A program made the translations under genes and the position numbers. DNA of 64,000 bases from Vanilla planifolia (lineage: Eukaryota; Streptophyta; Magnoliopsida; Asparagales; Orchidaceae). Location: assembly GCA_023846275.1 (NCBI GenBank), contig CM043869.1, positions 35,986,737 to 36,050,736 on the forward strand, in the 5' to 3' direction. The notes below the pieces were generated by a model. That model was not told where the DNA came from, searched no databases, and was given only the letters and a program-made list of their open reading frames with translations. Below, piece after piece: positions 36,584 to 49,182 of the stretch (position 1 is the first letter of the stretch; the number at the start of each line of letters is the position of its first letter).

Positions 36584-36770
36584 CTAATCCTTTGCAGCTG
36601 AAATGTCATCATGATGGCTATTGTTGAAGAATGAGGCTGCATTACTCATGTCAAGCTGTAAAGCATAAGCGTTTATTTAATGTTAATTTCTCCTGGCTAA
36701 TTGATGTTAGCAAATTTGGTAAGCTACCTGTGAATAAATCGAGTAGGACATAAGTGAAATTGGTTGTTTA
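36584..36770 (-). pseudogene. Possible terminal exons of an unrecognised gene
   Basis: On the minus strand an exon-like stretch ending TATTCACAG at 36728 is followed by GTAGCT. A 72-bp possible intron then ends in TTTACAG, followed by a 24-codon end (36655-36584): LDMSNAASFFNNSHHDD and ISAAKD, then TAG. Joined, it reads MSYSIYSQ before LDMSN. The upstream side meets a stop within about 20 codons and no further exon was found. I do not recognise the protein. It is either a gene fragment or a coincidence. Confidence 0.3.
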
Positions 36771-37111
36771 CAAGATTATATTACAGTAAATTATGAGTGA
36801 ATATTGGGTTTTGTTTTTAAATATAATTGTTATTAGATATTAAATTGATTGGTAAAAAAAAATAGATTCTAAAATAATATTTTTATTTTATATTTAAAAA
36901 TATGCATTTAATAAATATGTTAGATAAGTATTTTATTAAATAATTAATGTTATGAAGTAACTGGAAAAGTTTTGATTATTTGATATAAAAGAAAAGTAAA
37001 AGTTTTTAACATTATTCAAAAATAATAAAATTATCTTTCAATTTTTTATATTATTTTGATAAACATAACTTATATATGAAATTTTCAGGTAGTATATGTT
37101 GAGTTAATAGT

Positions 37112-37340
37112 TACTTTGATTCAAGTTTTGTTAATAATGAGCTTGAAAAATTAGGAGTCGAAACAGTTGTATTTGAAGATTGTTCTCGTTTTAATGGAAA
37201 AAGAACAGCATAGCTGTAGCCAGAGAAGCTTAAAGCTGTGTATGAATAAAAGTAAGAGGATCTCCTTTTAAGAAAAGAAGTTATTCTTAATGATGAAGAT
37301 TTTCTAGTTGCCAAGATGGAGTTTACCTTATATCCGAATA
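37112..37340 (+). pseudogene. Coding-like decayed stretch, unrecognised
   Basis: One plus-strand frame reads YFDSSFVNNELEKLGVETVV, FEDCSRFNGKR, then four stops mixed with PEKLKAVYE, EDLLLRKEVILNDEDFLVAK. The amphipathic, balanced composition is unlike the flanking AT-rich DNA and suggests an old exon. No family was recognised. The minus strand is also open over 37314-37111, but lacks an ATG start. Confidence 0.3.
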
Positions 37341-37344
37341 GAAA

Positions 37345-39715
37345 ACAAAGAAGAGTTTACTTTCTACAATTGAAGTTTTACTAATCAGTATAAAAATCAA
37401 TTTTGCACAACATGTTAAAATAAAAACTTTCATAATCATCTTTTTTGTGACAATTTTTCAACACAATTTTTCTATTTATCGCTTTTGACAAATTAGAAGG
37501 AGCATATTTAATTTTTATAAATTAGAAAATAAAAGCAATTGTTGATGTTGCAACTTCACTTAGACATATCTATAGGTGTGTCCCACATATATGCATATGT
37601 GGGTCATGGTTCAGGCAGGATGAAGGGTGGAGAGCAAAAGATTTGGCATTGGAAATAAGACAAAAGGAGAAAAATTAAAAAGAAAGGCCTTTTGCTTACA
37701 TAAGAATCCCTTAAAATGGGTAAAACTACGACCTCTTTAATATCTCAAAGGCCTCCAATAAGTCTATATAGATGCAAGAAAAGTTGCAATATGAACTTTT
37801 TCAATGAGGGGACATGAAAAAGGATTTAAAAATATAAAGACTTGCAATAAACAATAAGAGAACCTATGCTGAGTTAGAGATTAAAGGTAAGAATATCTTG
37901 AACCTATCAATAACCTTATTTTAATTAGATTTATTTTGTAGGTAGAGTGTAATGATCATTTTAATCATCTTTAATGCAAATGTGATGAAATGTCTTGATT
38001 GACCAAGTTGGGTGATATACATCTTAATGTTGAAAAAAGATTTTGGAAACTAAATGTTACTTAAAGATTAGGATCTTTCATGAGAACTAGATGCAAACAT
38101 TGGACTTTGGTAATGAGACATAATTATTATTGATGGGTAGGAATATGTTTAATTTAATCACATAAACTAGTTAATGTGTTCTAGCCAATTAAACATTGAG
38201 TGTCAAGTCAAGACACTTCTTAAAAGGAGAAATTTTTCATCTCAATAAGAGGACCCTAACCTAAATAAGGACTAAAATCTAGAACTTGAATAACAATATA
38301 ATGTTATCAAAACAATGAGACATAGATATTATTGTTGTGGATTAAGGGAAATAGGAACCTAGACAAGGAGATGATTTTTAAGGTGTAATATGTTAAAAAT
38401 TCCTTAATTAATAAATTCAACTCTCTAAGACTAAAAAATGCATATTTTGTGCTCACTTATGCTCAACATAGCTTGGTTTGAATGACTTTGGACTCAATCA
38501 TAGCACAATAACATGTTTTTGTCTTCCATTATTGTCTTATCTCCCATTTTCTTATGTTCTTTCCTCTTTCTCTCATATTTTTTCTGTTTCTATTTTCTTG
38601 CTTAATCCTCATAATGTATCCATCGTTTTTCATACCCAAGCTTAGAACCTAGCTACCAAGGAGCAATGAACATATTGGACTTCATGATCATATGTTTCTC
38701 ACAATTCTGTATAAGAGAGCCAAACAAGCTTGTATGAACGTCCAAAGCATAAGAGCATCTATGATGATCGCTAAGCTAAGACTATTTTTTCACATCCTTA
38801 AGAAAAGGAGTGCCATGTTCTTGCTATATTGTTGATCATGGAAAGTCACCTTTCATCTCTACAAAAGCACTCCCTTATGTACTTTGAAGCAATACAAAGA
38901 AAACCAAATAACTCTAGACCATTTATTAATTCTTTTAAGAGATCTCCCACCCTTCTTTTTCTTCTCTCTCCACTTAGGTTTACTAAACATTAACAAAGCC
39001 TATGGCCTTTGAACAATTATCTAGGCCATCAACTATCTCTATTCTACCTCTCTTACTACCATTGTTTTTGCTAACTAGCTTTGGTGTCCTTGCTCGACAC
39101 TATTGAGCAAACTTTTGAGACTGGCTTCTTAAAACCTCTTTATAGCAAATTCCAACTTCATTTTTTCCCTCTCACCCTAGTCAACTTAGTCAATCCAACT
39201 TGAATCACTGGATGTGATATCCAAAAAGCCCAAAGTAAATACTCTAGGAAAAATTAAATTAAATGGCTTATTAAAGAGAGATTATTATAACAAGATAACA
39301 TGGAAGAGTCATAAATGGAGAATTTAATGAAAATGTCATAATATTCATCGTAAGTGAAAAGTTCATAAAGGAGAAAAGTAAACATTAAGAATTATTTGTG
39401 AAAGATTAAAAATTTAAGAATCTTAATGATAATAATTTTGTTAGGTATAGAAGTAATTTGGCCATAGAACAAATTATTAAAGTATTTTCATAAACAAGAA
39501 CATTGAAGTCATAAGACTATTTAAAAAAAATGTTAAAATATTAAGTGACATTAGAAAATTAAAATTTTATTATAAAAATAAAGACTTTGGATAATTATTG
39601 GTGTAATTTGGAATAAATTATTTTAAAAATAATTAGAAAATTATTAAAGTTATTTAGAAAAAAAATATGAGACATATGAAATGATGTATAGTTTTAATTT
39701 CATATTTAATTTAAT
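37345..39715. other. AT-rich intergenic DNA left of the array
   Basis: No gene or element recognised. The part 38450-39230 is somewhat richer in C on the plus strand. Confidence 0.4.
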
Positions 39716-39721
39716 TATGTG

Positions 39722-39820
39722 TATATAAGTGACTAGTGAGATGAAAATGACGAAGAAAGAAAGTCGGTGAGAGAGAGAGCAAGAGTTGCAATCAAGAGAG
39801 AGCAAGAGTTGCAATCAAGA
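39722..39820 (+). promoter_or_regulatory. TATA box and GA-rich leader-like stretch with a 23-bp repeat
   Basis: TATATAAG at 39722-39729 is followed by GA-rich sequence and two exact copies of a 23-bp word beginning GAGAGAGCAAGAG (39773-39795, 39796-39818), with a third partial copy. This resembles an LTR or gene promoter plus leader pointing towards the tandem array 330 bp away. Confidence 0.35.
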
Positions 39821-40150
39821 GAAAGCAAAAAAGGGTTTAAAAAAAGAATTTAAGAAAGGAAAATAAAAAGAAGGAGAAGATATTTGGATAGAATGAGTTG
39901 TGTCATAGTGAACTTATTGATAAGGAAAGACATAAGCCTCTTAAATTGGTTTTAGTCAATGATTTGATGCTTTAGTGAAGTTAATGTTCAAAGCATAATT
40001 TCAAAGAGATTTACAGCAATAGAAAACTCTTATGAAAAGTTTTGAGAGTTAGAAACCACATCGAAGTTATTATGAAGTTCCTAGAAGTGCCACCAAATAT
40101 TCAAATCATAGAATCAAATATGGTAACCCAAACATGACTTTGTACAAATG

Positions 40151-41673
40151 GTTTTTCATGTGATGATCTTATATAAATGAGATTTAAATATTAGTATTTT
40201 GGTAAATAATAGTAATATTTTAGAAATTATTTTAGAAATTAGAATAAGCTTAAATAAAACATTAATATTTAATAACATCTCAAGAAGTATAATAATTTGT
40301 AAAGAAGTTCATATTTCAAAATAAGCATATTTTTTGAAAGTTTATATCAAGAAAAATTCAATGATCTTTGATTTATAGTTTTTGAAGATCACATAAATTT
40401 GTTATAAAATATTAAAGTTAAAGAAATATTTTGAGTTAATTGAAAAGATTTTAATAAGGTGATTAGGTATTCCTTATGAGTTAAAAGGATTACAGTATGC
40501 TTATAGCTTAAGCTAACTCACTCAAGCCGGCTTTTGGATAAGAAGCAACTTCGGAAAATAGTGAAAGGAGAGGATAGAAACGATTATTTGAACAGTGAAG
40601 TAAAGAGGAGATTGTTGGAGGAAGAAACATTTGGTGAAAGAGAAAAACAGGGAAGTAAAAAAAAAAGAGCTTTTGTAATTACAACAAAGGAAAGGAGCAG
40701 CAAAATAAAGCAAGAGAAGAAACAGTTGCAGAAATCAGAGGAGAAAAGGGAGTTGTAGCAAAAGCTTGCTGGAAACCAGAGAAGAAACTCTTAGACTTTA
40801 AGTGAGTAGCTACAACCGAGATGAAGAGGATTAGCAATATATGTTTACAAATGAGGTTTCCATTGGCTTTGCAAAGTTTTTACTTCAGGATTCAATCAAG
40901 CATGCCTAGAAAGTTTGAATGAAAGCTTGATTTTGAAAATTTGGGATGGTTTTTATTGGTAATTCGTTGAGCTCAAGCTAAAATGGAAGTGTTTCTCTTG
41001 TATTTGAGTCCCTATAGCTCTAATATTTGCATTTTAATGAGTTTGGAGCAGAAATGTAAGCCAAATAAGAGAAAAGAAGCCAGCCATTGTTGGAATGTTG
41101 CTCAGCTTTGGACTAGATGGTTTGATAAGCTAATGGATGGTCCAGTTAGCCTAATTGTATCTTCCATTAAGCTAAGGATGGTACATTAAGCTTGATCAAA
41201 CAGTCTGATGGGAGAAGTCACAATCTTATTATTTCTAATTTCGTGAAAATTGGGTGTTTCGCAAATTGCGCAAATATGGTTAGTGTGTCATAAAGAATAT
41301 ATTATTAATGAAAAAATTATTATGATAAATTTGTGCACAATTTTATTGTGTAAGAATCCAAAGGAAAAACAAAACTAAAAAAGAAATAATTTTAAGGAAA
41401 TCAGATTGATAAACAAAATGAATTGTTTTGTAAATATATTATTTATATATATATCAATAAGAAATTCATTGAAATGAACATATAACATGATATTTTTGTA
41501 TTTATGTAATATATTATTATTTATCATGACATGTGGATAGCATGCATTTTTTATATGCTAGAATATGGAAATATGTGCATGTATATGATGCACTTGATTT
41601 GCATGGATATATGAAAACATAATGATAATATTATGAGTCTTCATTATGATAATATTATGACATGACATGAATG

Positions 41674-41752
<79 letters not shown>

Positions 41753-44672
41753 AAGCATTTTTTCTTATGATATTGTCCTATAATTAATATGTATAATAAT
41801 TGTTGCTAGCACTTTGTGCATGACTTGATAAGCGCAAGTTTTAGACCATACAGAGATGATATAATATCATATATGAAATTATCTCATTCATGGTCACCAA
41901 CATTTTTATGCAAAGCTATACAAGCTAGGTCTTGGACCACAAAGAGATATGATAAGGATTGTTGTTGGCACTTTGTGCAGGATTTGATGAGATATGGACT
42001 TCAAATCTTTATTAAATTATATTGTCAAACAGCTATGATTGATATATGCATATGAGAAAAGATCATAATATGATTACATGAAATATAATAAAATGAAATA
42101 AATGTCTTATAAGAAAAATATGACTCTAAAATATGAGAAATAGTAAAAGAAAGATGATTAAGTATATTGAGTAAAAAAAATTATTGTAGTGTGATATCTC
42201 AAATGTTTAATCTTCGAATACTGTTGACCAAGTAGGTGTATGGTACATCTAACCCAATATACTATACATGAACCTAGCATATTATATATCTCTCTCAAAG
42301 TGGAAAAGAAAAAAAATACAATTTCTCTCTATTTTGCTCAATTTGATTCCCTAGACTTCTTTAAAGCAAAAACTTAAAATGATGTTTATCATAATAATCA
42401 CAATGGTAATATTTTAAATTATTTTAAATCATCACTAAGTCCTACTCAAACACAAGTTTAATTTGTAAATTCCAAAACCAAGCTTCTTTATCCATTAAAA
42501 ACATCTTAATCATACAATAGTGGAAATTTAACAAAGTTTTTTAAGAAAACTTATTAAAACTAACCTTATCAAGTTTCTTATGATTTAAGCAACTCAATTC
42601 CAATCATTTCCTCAAATTTCAAAATTCCTTAGTCCTCTTCCTTTTTAATACCTTTATTTTCTTCCCATTGCCATAATGACCAATATCAACAATCTTAAAA
42701 CATTAGCTAGTTTCAATTATAAAATTCTTTCTTACTTAACACTCACAAGACTTTCAATTTAAGTAATTTTTCAATTTCTTTTTTTCATCAACCAACTATT
42801 GTCTTCTCTTGATAGCTGCAACTCTTCCATTAATTGTCAAGCAACAATAACTTCACTATTCTTCTTAATAAAGTTGAGTCTTCCTTCACTTTCTTTCACA
42901 ACTAAAAGCTCTCTCCTTTTTCTTCTCCTTTTAAGAAAGCTAAAGCTTCTCTTCTTCCTCCATCAAAACAAGATTCACCATCGAACAACAATGATCATCT
43001 CTTCAGGATTTACCCTTTTAATAAACATCAATGTACACATCTTCTTTTCATAATAATTAATAAGTAATTGATGATTATGTTGTCAATGTAACAAGCAAAT
43101 ATAATTTTTCATCTTCAGGTTGATTTGATCATATTCATTGTAATAATGGGATTACTATTATCAATTATCATTCTTAAATTATCTCATTTCATATTATTAA
43201 TCATGGGATCTCTATCTTTTTAGCATGAATCATATATCGAATAATTTAACATAATATCTATACAAGTATCTTCAATTTACATCATACAAATCATTAAGAA
43301 CTTTTATCATATAGTACACATCACATTAAACACATACAGGTAAAATTTTGCTTATCTTTCAAATTTAAATAGTTATCTCACCAAGGATTAAGTCTTGGTG
43401 ATGCAATACCCATAAACGTTTTTTCTCAATTTTCTCTTTGTTGTGCACTTAATTCTTCTCAAATTCCTTTCAACACTTAAAACACTTTATTTCTCTCTTT
43501 CCTTGATGTTAATACAAATGTCCCAAGTTAAATGCATGGGTTTTTCTCAAAAAATATCTTCCCAAGTTTGGTCTCACTTGTTTTTATACTAAAATAACAT
43601 ATCTTTGTATTTATTTTCCATTCAACTCTCTTCAATAGTTTTGTTATTTAGGTTTTACATCTCTTTAACTTTATTTTCACTTAAATCTAATGGTTTCTCT
43701 TCAATTAAAATTTTCATATGATAATTCATGTAGTCATTCATCATTTTGGATCCTAAATTTTTTTAATTTATATGGATCACATCGGTATGATAAAAATAAT
43801 TATACTATATATTTTTCAATATTTCCTAAATATGTCTTAAGTTCTTCTTATCATACTTTTATGATATCATCATCTACTTGTATGATATGTCCATCAACTA
43901 TGTCATATGAATGATTTTCCTTATACATCACTACTTTTGACTTAATTGTACTTATATGATACTAACTTTGTGTTATATGCTTAGTTAAGTCTTCCATCAT
44001 CTATGCTTATCATATTAATCATAATGATATAATACACTAGTCATATTTATATGATATATTTCTACTTTGTTAACTCAGACACTTACTTTTTGGTCTCTGA
44101 TCTTATTATATGATATATCTTCCTTCTTATGTTGTGATTTAATGATTCTTGTATATTATTCTTATTATGAACTTGATCATAATTATATGTTAATGATCAT
44201 CATATTATACAATTTTTTCATCGATTACTTAACTCATTAGACTTAAATGATTTTTCTTTCTCTTATGATTATGCTTATATGTTCTTTACTTTTATATTAT
44301 ATGACACTTGATTGCCCATTCTAACCAAATATTTTTATATATTAATGACTTTATGCGTTCTATTCACTGTATATAATCTTTAACCAATTTTTCTTCTTGT
44401 TCATATTTCTTTGAAGTTTATTCTCTTTCTTTCTCTTGATTATATCATAAGATATTCTTCAATTGTATTGTATGATCAAATCTTTTCTTTAGCTTGTCGA
44501 ACTCATCCAATCCACAGTGTTGATACACTAAATGCACTTTATTGTATATATATGATTTTTTTATTATATTTATATAATACAAATCCCACCTTGAATATGT
44601 TCATCTTATGTATTCTCTCTCTCAATTATACTACAATATCCTATGATATCGTATTGTACAATATTTTAAAAA
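40151..44672 (+). repeat. 4.5-kb tandem unit, copy 1 (4522 bp)
   Basis: First copy of the array; homology to the later copies starts at GTTTTTCATGTGATGATC. The layout of every unit, given as offset from its first base, is as follows. 1-370 is AT-rich. About 370-1080 is less AT-rich with several exon-like but unrecognised stretches. An (AT)n tract starts at offset 1528. An imperfect 159-bp direct duplication around CACTTTGTGCA lies at 1651-1840. From about 2050 to the end the plus strand is pyrimidine-rich. Open stretches are all below 100 codons and unrecognised. The AT tract here is 71 bp (41678-41748). Differences I saw only in this copy: T at 40191, and two A/T changes near 44236 and 44318. 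Confidence 0.97.
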
Positions 44673-46195
44673 GTTTTTCATGTGATGATCTTATATAAAT
44701 GAGATTTAAATACTAGTATTTTGGTAAATAATAGTAATATTTTAGAAATTATTTTAGAAATTAGAATAAGCTTAAATAAAACATTAATATTTAATAACAT
44801 CTCAAGAAGTATAATAATTTGTAAAGAAGTTCATATTTCAAAATAAGCATATTTTTTGAAAGTTTATATCAAGAAAAATTCAATGATCTTTGATTTATAG
44901 TTTTTGAAGATCACATAAATTTGTTATAAAATATTAAAGTTAAAGAAATATTTTGAGTTAATTGAAAAGATTTTAATAAGGTGATTAGGTATTCCTTATG
45001 AGTTAAAAGGATTACAGTATGCTTATAGCTTAAGCTAACTCACTCAAGCCGGCTTTTGGATAAGAAGCAACTTCGGAAAATAGTGAAAGGAGAGGATAGA
45101 AACGATTATTTGAACAGTGAAGTAAAGAGGAGATTGTTGGAGGAAGAAACATTTGGTGAAAGAGAAAAACAGGGAAGTAAAAAAAAAAGAGCTTTTGTAA
45201 TTACAACAAAGGAAAGGAGCAGCAAAATAAAGCAAGAGAAGAAACAGTTGCAGAAATCAGAGGAGAAAAGGGAGTTGTAGCAAAAGCTTGCTGGAAACCA
45301 GAGAAGAAACTCTTAGACTTTAAGTGAGTAGCTACAACCGAGATGAAGAGGATTAGCAATATATGTTTACAAATGAGGTTTCCATTGGCTTTGCAAAGTT
45401 TTTACTTCAGGATTCAATCAAGCATGCCTAGAAAGTTTGAATGAAAGCTTGATTTTGAAAATTTGGGATGGTTTTTATTGGTAATTCGTTGAGCTCAAGC
45501 TAAAATGGAAGTGTTTCTCTTGTATTTGAGTCCCTATAGCTCTAATATTTGCATTTTAATGAGTTTGGAGCAGAAATGTAAGCCAAATAAGAGAAAAGAA
45601 GCCAGCCATTGTTGGAATGTTGCTCAGCTTTGGACTAGATGGTTTGATAAGCTAATGGATGGTCCAGTTAGCCTAATTGTATCTTCCATTAAGCTAAGGA
45701 TGGTACATTAAGCTTGATCAAACAGTCTGATGGGAGAAGTCACAATCTTATTATTTCTAATTTCGTGAAAATTGGGTGTTTCGCAAATTGCGCAAATATG
45801 GTTAGTGTGTCATAAAGAATATATTATTAATGAAAAAATTATTATGATAAATTTGTGCACAATTTTATTGTGTAAGAATCCAAAGGAAAAACAAAACTAA
45901 AAAAGAAATAATTTTAAGGAAATCAGATTGATAAACAAAATGAATTGTTTTGTAAATATATTATTTATATATATATCAATAAGAAATTCATTGAAATGAA
46001 CATATAACATGATATTTTTGTATTTATGTAATATATTATTATTTATCATGACATGTGGATAGCATGCATTTTTTATATGCTAGAATATGGAAATATGTGC
46101 ATGTATATGATGCACTTGATTTGCATGGATATATGAAAACATAATGATAATATTATGAGTCTTCATTATGATAATATTATGACATGACATGAATG

Positions 46196-46262
<67 letters not shown>

Positions 46263-49182
46263 AAGCATTTTTTCTTATGATATTGTCCTATAATTAATAT
46301 GTATAATAATTGTTGCTAGCACTTTGTGCATGACTTGATAAGCGCAAGTTTTAGACCATACAGAGATGATATAATATCATATATGAAATTATCTCATTCA
46401 TGGTCACCAACATTTTTATGCAAAGCTATACAAGCTAGGTCTTGGACCACAAAGAGATATGATAAGGATTGTTGTTGGCACTTTGTGCAGGATTTGATGA
46501 GATATGGACTTCAAATCTTTATTAAATTATATTGTCAAACAGCTATGATTGATATATGCATATGAGAAAAGATCATAATATGATTACATGAAATATAATA
46601 AAATGAAATAAATGTCTTATAAGAAAAATATGACTCTAAAATATGAGAAATAGTAAAAGAAAGATGATTAAGTATATTGAGTAAAAAAAATTATTGTAGT
46701 GTGATATCTCAAATGTTTAATCTTCGAATACTGTTGACCAAGTAGGTGTATGGTACATCTAACCCAATATACTATACATGAACCTAGCATATTATATATC
46801 TCTCTCAAAGTGGAAAAGAAAAAAAATACAATTTCTCTCTATTTTGCTCAATTTGATTCCCTAGACTTCTTTAAAGCAAAAACTTAAAATGATGTTTATC
46901 ATAATAATCACAATGGTAATATTTTAAATTATTTTAAATCATCACTAAGTCCTACTCAAACACAAGTTTAATTTGTAAATTCCAAAACCAAGCTTCTTTA
47001 TCCATTAAAAACATCTTAATCATACAATAGTGGAAATTTAACAAAGTTTTTTAAGAAAACTTATTAAAACTAACCTTATCAAGTTTCTTATGATTTAAGC
47101 AACTCAATTCCAATCATTTCCTCAAATTTCAAAATTCCTTAGTCCTCTTCCTTTTTAATACCTTTATTTTCTTCCCATTGCCATAATGACCAATATCAAC
47201 AATCTTAAAACATTAGCTAGTTTCAATTATAAAATTCTTTCTTACTTAACACTCACAAGACTTTCAATTTAAGTAATTTTTCAATTTCTTTTTTTCATCA
47301 ATCAACTATTGTCTTCTCTTGATAGCTGCAACTCTTCCATTAATTGTCAAGCAACAATAACTTCACTATTCTTCTTAATAAAGTTGAGTCTTCCTTCACT
47401 TTCTTTCACAACTAAAAGCTCTCTCCTTTTTCTTCTCCTTTTAAGAAAGCTAAAGCTTCTCTTCTTCCTCCATCAAAACAAGATTCACCATCGAACAACA
47501 ATGATCATCTCTTCAGGATTTACCCTTTTAATAAACATCAATGTACACATCTTCTTTTCATAATAATTAATAAGTAATTGATGATTATGTTGTCAATGTA
47601 ACAAGCAAATATAATTTTTCATCTTCAGGTTGATTTGATCATATTCATTGTAATAATGGGATTACTATTATCAATTATCATTCTTAAATTATCTCATTTC
47701 ATATTATTAATCATGGGATCTCTATCTTTTTAGCATGAATCATATATCGAATAATTTAACATAATATCTATACAAGTATCTTCAATTTACATCATACAAA
47801 TCATTAAGAACTTTTATCATATAGTACACATCACATTAAACACATACAGGTAAAATTTTGCTTATCTTTCAAATTTAAATAGTTATCTCACCAAGGATTA
47901 AGTCTTGGTGATGCAATACCCATAAACGTTTTTTCTCAATTTTCTCTTTGTTGTGCACTTAATTCTTCTCAAATTCCTTTCAACACTTAAAACACTTTAT
48001 TTCTCTCTTTCCTTGATGTTAATACAAATGTCCCAAGTTAAATGCATGGGTTTTTCTCAAAAAATATCTTCCCAAGTTTGGTCTCACTTGTTTTTATACT
48101 AAAATAACATATCTTTGTATTTATTTTCCATTCAACTCTCTTCAATAGTTTTGTTATTTAGGTTTTACATCTCTTTAACTTTATTTTCACTTAAATCTAA
48201 TGGTTTCTCTTCAATTAAAATTTTCATATGATAATTCATGTAGTCATTCATCATTTTGGATCCTAAATTTTTTTAATTTATATGGATCACATCGGTATGA
48301 TAAAAATAATTATACTATATATTTTTCAATATTTCCTAAATATGTCTTAAGTTCTTCTTATCATACTTTTATGATATCATCATCTACTTGTATGATATGT
48401 CCATCAACTATGTCATATGAATGATTTTCCTTATACATCACTACTTTTGACTTAATTGTACTTATATGATACTAACTTTGTGTTATATGCTTAGTTAAGT
48501 CTTCCATCATCTATGCTTATCATATTAATCATAATGATATAATACACTAGTCATATTTATATGATATATTTCTACTTTGTTAACTCAGACACTTACTTTT
48601 TGGTCTCTGATCTTATTATATGATATATCTTCCTTCTTATGTTGTGATTTAATGATTCTTGTATATTATTCTTATTATGAACTTGATCATAATTATATGT
48701 TAATGATCATCATATTATACAATTTTTTCATCGATTACTTAACTCATAAGACTTAAATGATTTTTCTTTCTCTTATGATTATGCTTATATGTTCTTTACT
48801 TTTATATTATATGACACTTGATTGCCCATACTAACCAAATATTTTTATATATTAATGACTTTATGCGTTCTATTCACTGTATATAATCTTTAACCAATTT
48901 TTCTTCTTGTTCATATTTCTTTGAAGTTTATTCTCTTTCTTTCTCTTGATTATATCATAAGATATTCTTCAATTGTATTGTATGATCAAATCTTTTCTTT
49001 AGCTTGTCGAACTCATCCAATCCACAGTGTTGATACACTAAATGCACTTTATTGTATATATATGATTTTTTTATTATATTTATATAATACAAATCCCACC
49101 TTGAATATGTTCATCTTATGTATTCTCTCTCTCAATTATACTACAATATCCTATGATATCGTATTGTACAATATTTTAAAAA
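44673..49182 (+). repeat. 4.5-kb tandem unit, copy 2 (4510 bp)
   Basis: Nearly identical to copy 1. The AT tract is 59 bp (46200-46258); without it the length is again 4451 bp. One private change seen: CAATCAAC instead of CAACCAAC near 47301. Confidence 0.97.

Noticed and set aside
40534-40758. Lys/Glu-rich 74-codon open stretch, repeated in each array unit
   Set aside because: It begins with TTG rather than ATG, is low in complexity, matches no family I know, and copy 5 has a frameshift in it. Identity between copies reflects recent duplication, not selection.
41558-41758. Minus-strand frame with a long Ile-Tyr repeat
   Set aside because: It is simply the translation of the (AT)n tract; its length changes with the tract between copies.
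41816-42055. 79-codon open stretch next to the AT tract, repeated in each unit
   Set aside because: It starts with GTG, spans the noncoding 159-bp duplication and has no recognisable similarity.
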